A DNA stretch of 54,984 nucleotides from a virus. Positions 51,297 through 54,984 of the stretch are shown in pieces (the first letter of the stretch is position 1; every line of letters starts with the position of its first letter). A program made the translations under genes and the position numbers. The notes below the pieces were generated by a model that saw only the letters and a program-made list of their open reading frames with translations, was not told the DNA's origin and did not search any database. Location of the stretch: positions 1 through 54,984 of the IMG/VR virus record IMGVR_UViG_3300048016_000081; one strand, written 5' to 3'.

Positions 51297-51517
51297 GCTT
51301 GCTCCAATCTGTTTGCTACATACCTTGCCGTACCCTCAGGACTCATTTGCACGAAGATGTATCCAGCAAATTCTTCACCGTCATCGCACAGATGTTCATC
51401 GCCTCTGTCGTAGTTGATGCACCCGCCGCCTTCTAGGTCACAGCCTACGCATCCCGGTTCCTCAATCCAAGGCATGGGCTTGTAGAACTTGCCGTCGACT
51501 TTGATTTTTGATCTCAT
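51293..51517 (-). CDS. Cys-rich protein, possible metal binder, 74 residues
   Basis: Four Cys with the pattern C-x2-C-x6-C-x9-C (residues about 23, 26, 33, 43) suggest a zinc site. The remainder is acidic. Ends with RLEQA because the last codons contain the ribosome binding site of the next gene. Confidence 0.7.
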   Translation of the reverse strand: MRSKIKVDGKFYKPMPWIEEPGCVGCDLEGGGCINYDRGDEHLCDDGEEFAGYIFVQMSPEGTARYVANRLEQA

Positions 51518-51771
51518 GCTTGCTCCAATCGTTTGAGAACTTGGTGGGCTATGTACTCGTCAGTGACAAGCTCCGCACCATTAGCCAGTCTGAATGTGTG
51601 GGCTGTTACGCGCCGTTTCCCGCATGCACCCATAGGTATTAGTGCGTTAAGCAAAGTTACTTGCCAGCACTTCACATCAGGAGTTACATGGGTTGTGTCT
51701 GTGACATATGCCCACACAGCCCCTTGCGCGTCATGTCGTTGCACTAAGTCCATCAGATGCACCTGACTCAT
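51514..51771 (-). CDS. Hypothetical protein, 85 residues
   Basis: Beta-rich (VWAYVTDTTHVTPDVKCWQV; RVTAHTFRLANGAELVTDEY). Also ends RLEQA, reflecting the same junction sequence as its neighbour. Overlaps both neighbours by four bases. Confidence 0.7.
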   Translation of the reverse strand: MSQVHLMDLVQRHDAQGAVWAYVTDTTHVTPDVKCWQVTLLNALIPMGACGKRRVTAHTFRLANGAELVTDEYIAHQVLKRLEQA

Positions 51772-51944
51772 GACAGGTGACGAGGCTCTATCTCGATGTT
51801 GTACCCAAGTGCTAGGATGATTTGGCGTGTGTCATGTGTGAGTGTTGCCGTGCCCGCAAGTCGTGCGAACAGTTTGGCCTTGTCGCATACGGGATACGCT
51901 GTCTGTCTGCCGTATACGTCTTTGATTCGGATGGTGATCTTCAT
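51768..51944 (-). CDS. Hypothetical small protein, 58 residues
   Basis: Start at 51944 chosen because AAGGA stands eight bases upstream. The pattern KITIRIKDVYGRQTAYPVCDKAKLFARLAGTATLT is common to small phage proteins of the form 'R-x-x-x-x-Y-P-x-c-x-x-a-x-x-f-a-x-l-a-g-T-k-T-L'. I recognise the family by shape but not by name. Confidence 0.75.
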   Translation of the reverse strand: MKITIRIKDVYGRQTAYPVCDKAKLFARLAGTATLTHDTRQIILALGYNIEIEPRHLS

Positions 51945-52135
51945 GCTCTGTCCTTGTAGATGTTGTATCTCCACGAGGTTGCCTCGGCGTCGATGCGTTG
52001 CCATACAACTTCGCGTTGTTCTTCAGTCAGTCCTACCCATTGGGAGACTTCGATGTATGTACGTCCACAGCCTTTGCAGACTTCATCGTACAGTGTGGTG
52101 CATACGGCAATGCACGGGCTATCTGGTCTTGTCAT
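51941..52135 (-). CDS. DUF1289 protein, 64 residues
   Basis: Start at 52135 by ATGA overlap. DUF1289 signature: SPCIAVCTTLYDEVCKGCGRT (C-x3-C-x7-C-x2-C) followed by IEVSQWVGLTEEQREVVW. Small Cys-rich proteins of this family are widespread in proteobacteria, which hints at the host group. Possibly binds iron-sulfur or zinc. Confidence 0.85.
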   Translation of the reverse strand: MTRPDSPCIAVCTTLYDEVCKGCGRTYIEVSQWVGLTEEQREVVWQRIDAEATSWRYNIYKDRA

Positions 52136-52398
52136 TGGTCTAACCTCCGTTTCCACAGCTCCGCGATACACCAGTCTTTGGCTTCTTGGAGTGTGTCGTG
52201 TGTGTAGTGGTAGGGTTTACCCGCTTTATGGTCGGGCAATGAGTAGTCGTGGTTTTTGTGGTTGGGCTTCGGCACCATCGCCCTGAATCCGTTAGCTTCT
52301 AGGGACACGAACGCCACGTACTCGTCGTTGCTTACTAATATGTGCAGTGGTTTGGCATTGGAAGCATAAGCGTGTGGCTTCTGCTCTACCCAGTTCAC
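52132..52398 (-). CDS. Small paralogous-family protein, 88 residues
   Basis: Family ending YTHDTLQEAKDWCIAELWKR. The body is beta-rich (PLHILVSNDEYVAFVSLEAN). Fifth member of the set. Unknown role. Confidence 0.65.
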   Translation of the reverse strand: MNWVEQKPHAYASNAKPLHILVSNDEYVAFVSLEANGFRAMVPKPNHKNHDYSLPDHKAGKPYHYTHDTLQEAKDWCIAELWKRRLDQ

Positions 52399-52619
52399 AG
52401 CTTGCCTCCACCCTTATGGGATGAGTTGAGTCCTTGGAGCAGAGATAAGTCTGTCACCAATATGTAGTTTGATTTGGGCATGGGCACGACTGTGTGCTTG
52501 CGTTGTTTGGCCAAGAGTTCACCACATGCCGCGCAGGTTGGTCTCAGTGACTTAGCTCGTTGTGGTTCCACACGGACTGCATAGCAGTGGGTGCATATAG
52601 GAATGTGATAATCTTCCAT
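52395..52619 (-). CDS. Zinc-ribbon protein, 74 residues
   Basis: Start at 52619, with GAGG eight bases upstream. The first 40 residues carry two CxxC knuckles (ICTHCYAVRVEPQ; TCAACGELLAKQ), a classic zinc ribbon. Could bind nucleic acid or a protein partner. The rest is a short basic tail. Confidence 0.75.
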   Translation of the reverse strand: MEDYHIPICTHCYAVRVEPQRAKSLRPTCAACGELLAKQRKHTVVPMPKSNYILVTDLSLLQGLNSSHKGGGKL

Positions 52620-52620
52620 G

Positions 52621-53094
52621 TCATAACCTCGATGTTGAGTGGTAAGTTCGTTTGGCTTCGATGTACGCTTGTGCCGCGTCTTCAGGTGTATTGAATACAC
52701 CTAGATGTTTCTGTTTTCCAGATACCTGAATCACAGCTCGCCACTTACCACGGAAGGCAGACACACCTAGGTATGGGTTTGCCCGCTTCGGCTTGGCCTG
52801 ATTCATGTTGTTCTCTGCGTGTGTGCCGTCTCTCAGGTTGGACAGTCTGTTGTCTAAGCGGTCGCCATTTATGTGGTCAATGATATTCGGCCATACCCCA
52901 TGGACTAACAGCCACGCGATTCGGTGTGCTCGGTAGTTGTGCCCTTCGTACCCAATGATTCGGTAGCCGTACATTGGGCAGACATTACCAGCGACAGCCC
53001 CAGCCTTTACTCGGCCTCGGCTTTTAAGCCATTTAATCTCTCCGGTTTGTGGGTCGTAGGCAAATACCTGTTGCGCGGTTATGTGGTCTAACAT
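52621..53094 (-). CDS. HNH homing endonuclease with AP2-like C-terminus, 157 residues
   Basis: An HNH core is visible: HRIAWLLVHGVWPNIIDHINGDRLDNRLSNLR, with the catalytic His in DHINGD and Asn in NRLSNLR. The C-terminal domain (YLGVSAFRGKWRAVIQVSGK, then LGVFNTPEDAAQAYIEAKR) is an AP2-like DNA-binding fold. Free-standing, with AAGGAG seven bases before the ATG. It probably spreads by cutting an empty site in relatives. Confidence 0.9.
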   Translation of the reverse strand: MLDHITAQQVFAYDPQTGEIKWLKSRGRVKAGAVAGNVCPMYGYRIIGYEGHNYRAHRIAWLLVHGVWPNIIDHINGDRLDNRLSNLRDGTHAENNMNQAKPKRANPYLGVSAFRGKWRAVIQVSGKQKHLGVFNTPEDAAQAYIEAKRTYHSTSRL

Positions 53095-53135
53095 TTGTGG
53101 CTCCTTGTTCAGATGCTAAATGGTAGCACAAACAT

Positions 53136-53381
53136 TTATGCATGTACAGACTTTTGTACGGCTTTTCTGGTTCGGTGGAATGAGCTGATAGCCGCGTTTA
53201 TGTTGCTCGGTGCATTACGCTCACGTATGGATTGCAAGCGTGCCATGGTTGGGTGATGTTTGGCCACAGTCTCGTCATCCAAACGGTGAGTTAGTGTGTA
53301 TATAACCATGAGCTCGAGGTAGTCCCCCAAGTCCATGCCGCACGTGTTGGAGTCCGTGATAGGTCGCGGTTCTCTGCTCAT
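53136..53381 (-). CDS. Hypothetical helical protein, 81 residues
   Basis: Helical chain (LGDYLELMVIYTLTHRLDDE; MARLQSIRERNAPSNINAAI). Begins at an ATGA overlap. A 41-base gap with a GTAC repeat separates it from the HNH gene. Unknown. Confidence 0.68.
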   Translation of the reverse strand: MSREPRPITDSNTCGMDLGDYLELMVIYTLTHRLDDETVAKHHPTMARLQSIRERNAPSNINAAISSFHRTRKAVQKSVHA

Positions 53382-53539
53382 GACCAGATTGCGCGGTATG
53401 AATCCAAGATGGTGTCGCCCAAGGTGTCAGACAACATGGCCTCGGGCACGGGTAAGTCACAGACATATTCGTCTATGTCATCCATCAGGTCGATGGGTTG
53501 GTCGTTGGTGTTGGTTGGGATGAGTAAGTGAGTGAGCAT
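53378..53539 (-). CDS. Hypothetical acidic protein, 53 residues
   Basis: ATG with GAGG ten bases upstream, ATGA overlap at its end. Acidic (IDLMDDIDEYVCDLPVPEAM), no Lys or basic patch. Such small acidic phage proteins can mimic DNA or inhibit host enzymes, but there is no direct evidence. Confidence 0.65.
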   Translation of the reverse strand: MLTHLLIPTNTNDQPIDLMDDIDEYVCDLPVPEAMLSDTLGDTILDSYRAIWS

Positions 53540-53541
53540 GA

Positions 53542-53751
53542 TTAGATTTCCTCGGTTTGTAATTCAGTGATAGCCAGTTTGTCGATCTGAGAACTCAGTG
53601 CATAGAATTCGTCGTCGTCAATCCACCCACGTTCAGATGCAGATTCGATAATCATTTGGGCGGCAAGGGTTCGCGTGACTCGGTCGTGCTCAGCGTTGTG
53701 CATTGCGTCCAACATGAGGACTTGAATGGTGTGTGAGATGGGTTCAGTCAT
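53542..53751 (-). CDS. Hypothetical helical protein, 69 residues
   Basis: A helical, mildly acidic protein (IQVLMLDAMHNAEHDRVTRT; DDDEFYALSSQIDKLAITEL). No family recognised. Confidence 0.65.
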   Translation of the reverse strand: MTEPISHTIQVLMLDAMHNAEHDRVTRTLAAQMIIESASERGWIDDDEFYALSSQIDKLAITELQTEEI

Positions 53752-53762
53752 GATGTGTCCTA

Positions 53763-53867
53763 TTAGATGAAGCTAAAGTCGGAGCCGGCTACACAAGCGG
53801 CCAAGGTTGCATTGAGGCACATACGTTGTGCAGTCGTGAGGTCGTTCAAGAAGACGATGTCAGTCAT
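53763..53867 (-). CDS. Hypothetical peptide, 34 residues
   Basis: Starts by ATGA overlap with the upstream gene and stops before the next. The chain begins MTDIVFLNDLTTAQRMCLNA. Too small for a family call. Confidence 0.55.
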   Translation of the reverse strand: MTDIVFLNDLTTAQRMCLNATLAACVAGSDFSFI

Positions 53868-54082
53868 GATGGTGTCCGTTCAATAATAAAGTTACCTTGG
53901 GTAAGGTAGTTGAGTAACTCAGGACGATTGAGGGTTCTGTCTGTGGTGAATACTTTAGTTGCGTGGGATACCATTTGGGCGTCAGTCAGGTTGTCCGATA
54001 CATCCAAACGGGTTTGGCACCAAACGTATCCATTGGGGCGTGTGTTCGGGGCGAGTTTGAGGGTTGTCCACATGATGTACAT
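53864..54082 (-). CDS. Hypothetical protein, 72 residues
   Basis: First gene after the AT-rich repeat region. Chain with beta and helix (WTTLKLAPNTRPNGYVWCQT; DAQMVSHATKVFTTDRTLNR). A second ATG (54073) is possible but lacks a site. Confidence 0.68.
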   Translation of the reverse strand: MYIMWTTLKLAPNTRPNGYVWCQTRLDVSDNLTDAQMVSHATKVFTTDRTLNRPELLNYLTQGNFIIERTPS

Positions 54083-54460
54083 CTTTCTTCTACGTGAATT
54101 TGTTGGAAAAAATTAGGCGTGAGAAAACCAGCAAATTGAGTACTACATTGAGACCCGCATAAACATTGGGTTTTTTGAAAAAGTAATACTGAATTTGTGA
54201 ATTTGTTGGGTTTTCCAGAGGGTCAGAGACTTTTACGAGAACGTAGATAGCCATGTGTGATACGCGCCGCGTAGAACACTTTACAGACTGTCTCTCTCTA
54301 TAATATTTCTGACTCAAAATACATAACAAATCGTAAAATCGTAAAATTACCCCTTGGAAACCCACTGTTTACACCATTCTTTGAATTTGCTGGGTAATTT
54401 GCTGGTTTGCCTTTTGGACAATTCCAGCAAATTCGACCTGTGCTTACGCACAGTAAGTAA
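54083..54460. other. AT-rich noncoding region with iterons, candidate replication origin
   Basis: 378 bases without a credible gene. The 11-base element GAATTTG(C/T)TGG occurs six times: rightward at 54096, 54199, 54383 and (as TAATTTGCTGG) 54395; inverted at 54128-54138 (CCAGCAAATTG, one base off) and 54424-54434. Also present: tandem TCGTAAAA (54331-54346), a CTGTGC/GCACAG hairpin (54438-54453) and a leftward promoter candidate. Iterons in an AT-rich segment are a standard origin pattern; no initiator has been identified. Confidence 0.6.
54300..54329 (-). promoter_or_regulatory. Predicted leftward sigma70 promoter
   Basis: Leftward reading TTGTTA (54324-54329, four of six), 18-base spacer, TATTAT (54300-54305, five of six). 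It would transcribe the small genes from 54082 downward and may prime replication in the iteron region. Confidence 0.45.
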
Positions 54461-54895
54461 TTAAGCCTCAACAATGAACGCGTTGTCGGTTGCAGATTCG
54501 AGGGACTTGATACCGCGCAACAGTTGGATAAAGTCACGGGCTTCGAGTTGCTTCTTAGTAAAACCCTTGGCGTCATTAGTTGGGCGCATGGCTTCGAGTT
54601 TGTCCAAGTACAACGCCATTGTGGTCTTTGATTGCCATGTGGGCAGACCAATAAACTTCTCGAACGCTTTGGCCATTGATGGAAACGCGGCGCTCAGAAT
54701 GTCAGACGCGGCACGATACTTACCGTTCTCAGCCTTGTGGAACGCTGAAGCCTTGGCCATGTCCTTGTATGCACGAAGCGCGGCACCGCCCTTAAACAAT
54801 GCGCCCTCAGGTGTGACAGAGAACTGTTCGCCCTTTTTGTTCTCATAAGAGACAACAGATGTATCGGCGGAAAAAATTGTGATTGAGTTAGTCAT
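54461..54895 (-). CDS. Hypothetical protein, first leftward gene, 144 residues
   Basis: Start at 54895, with GGAG eight bases upstream. A beta N-terminus (ITIFSADTSVVSYENKKGEQ) is followed by helices (ALRAYKDMAKASAFHKAENG; AFPSMAKAFEKFIGLPTWQS) and an acidic end. Its first 38 bases also appear at 1-38 because of the circular overlap. Being the first leftward gene next to the divergent region, it may act early. Function not recognised. Confidence 0.78.
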   Translation of the reverse strand: MTNSITIFSADTSVVSYENKKGEQFSVTPEGALFKGGAALRAYKDMAKASAFHKAENGKYRAASDILSAAFPSMAKAFEKFIGLPTWQSKTTMALYLDKLEAMRPTNDAKGFTKKQLEARDFIQLLRGIKSLESATDNAFIVEA

Positions 54896-54984
54896 GAAAA
54901 TACTCCAGTTAAGTTGCTTGATTGTGTGCACTCAGAATCAAATACACACAAAGAAGCCGCTTGCTCATAACAAGCGAACTTGAG
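54858..54984. repeat. Terminal direct repeat, right copy
   Basis: Identical to bases 1-127; trimming one copy gives the 54,857-bp circular unit. Confidence 0.95.

Noticed and set aside
54090-54365. 91-codon leftward frame in the iteron region
   Set aside because: AT-rich, hydrophobic, no ribosome binding site; the repeats and promoter explain the stretch better.

Overview
The window is a complete, circular tailed-phage genome (Caudoviricetes) with podovirus-like gene content. Bases 1-127 recur exactly as bases 54858-54984, so the contig closes on itself and the unique unit is 54,857 bp. A 127-base overlap is what a de Bruijn assembly with k=127 leaves on a circular or terminally redundant genome. 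No integrase, repressor, tRNA, RNA polymerase, tail sheath or classical tape-measure gene was recognised. Large ejection-type virion proteins, a P22-style head-tail set and the missing tail-length genes point to a short-tailed, probably headful-packaging phage of a Gram-negative host. The host cannot be named from the sequence.

Layout. Two opposed arms diverge from a noncoding region (39-930 plus the wrapped end) and converge at a hairpin near 30.83-30.86 kb. Rightward arm (0.93-30.83 kb): small genes including a ribbon-helix-helix protein, a terminase-small-like gene, a free-standing GIY-YIG endonuclease, large terminase, portal, scaffold and major capsid protein followed by a strong terminator. 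Next come adaptor and tail proteins, a fibre block with an S74 chaperone domain and a 12-bp minisatellite, cupin and lysis genes (two membrane proteins, 3-TM holin, GH19 endolysin), tail nozzle and GNAT. The arm ends with three internal/ejection proteins, the last a 2,509-residue polyvalent protein, and four small proteins.

Leftward arm (54.9 down to 30.9 kb): many short, tightly overlapping genes, mostly joined by ATGA or GTGA, then the replication block. That block holds an AEP primase-helicase, a probable ssDNA-binding protein, a SNF2-type helicase, HNH, VRR-NUC and Cas4-like nucleases, and a family A DNA polymerase with Leu at the '762' position. A three-gene module (MoxR-type AAA ATPase, 291-residue middle protein, zincin plus VWA protein) sits at 46.6-50.8 kb. 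A 378-bp AT-rich stretch at 54.08-54.46 kb carries six copies of GAATTTG(C/T)TGG and is the best origin candidate.

Most notable: the giant gene contains three small genes in its +1 frame (24010-24255, 24256-24396, 25051-25209), each lying in a low-complexity linker of the big protein. Two have recognisable ribosome binding sites, and one matches a small phage family I recognise (start MPFKSKAQMREMF). Many leftward genes shorter than 60 codons were recovered by reading the junctions directly.
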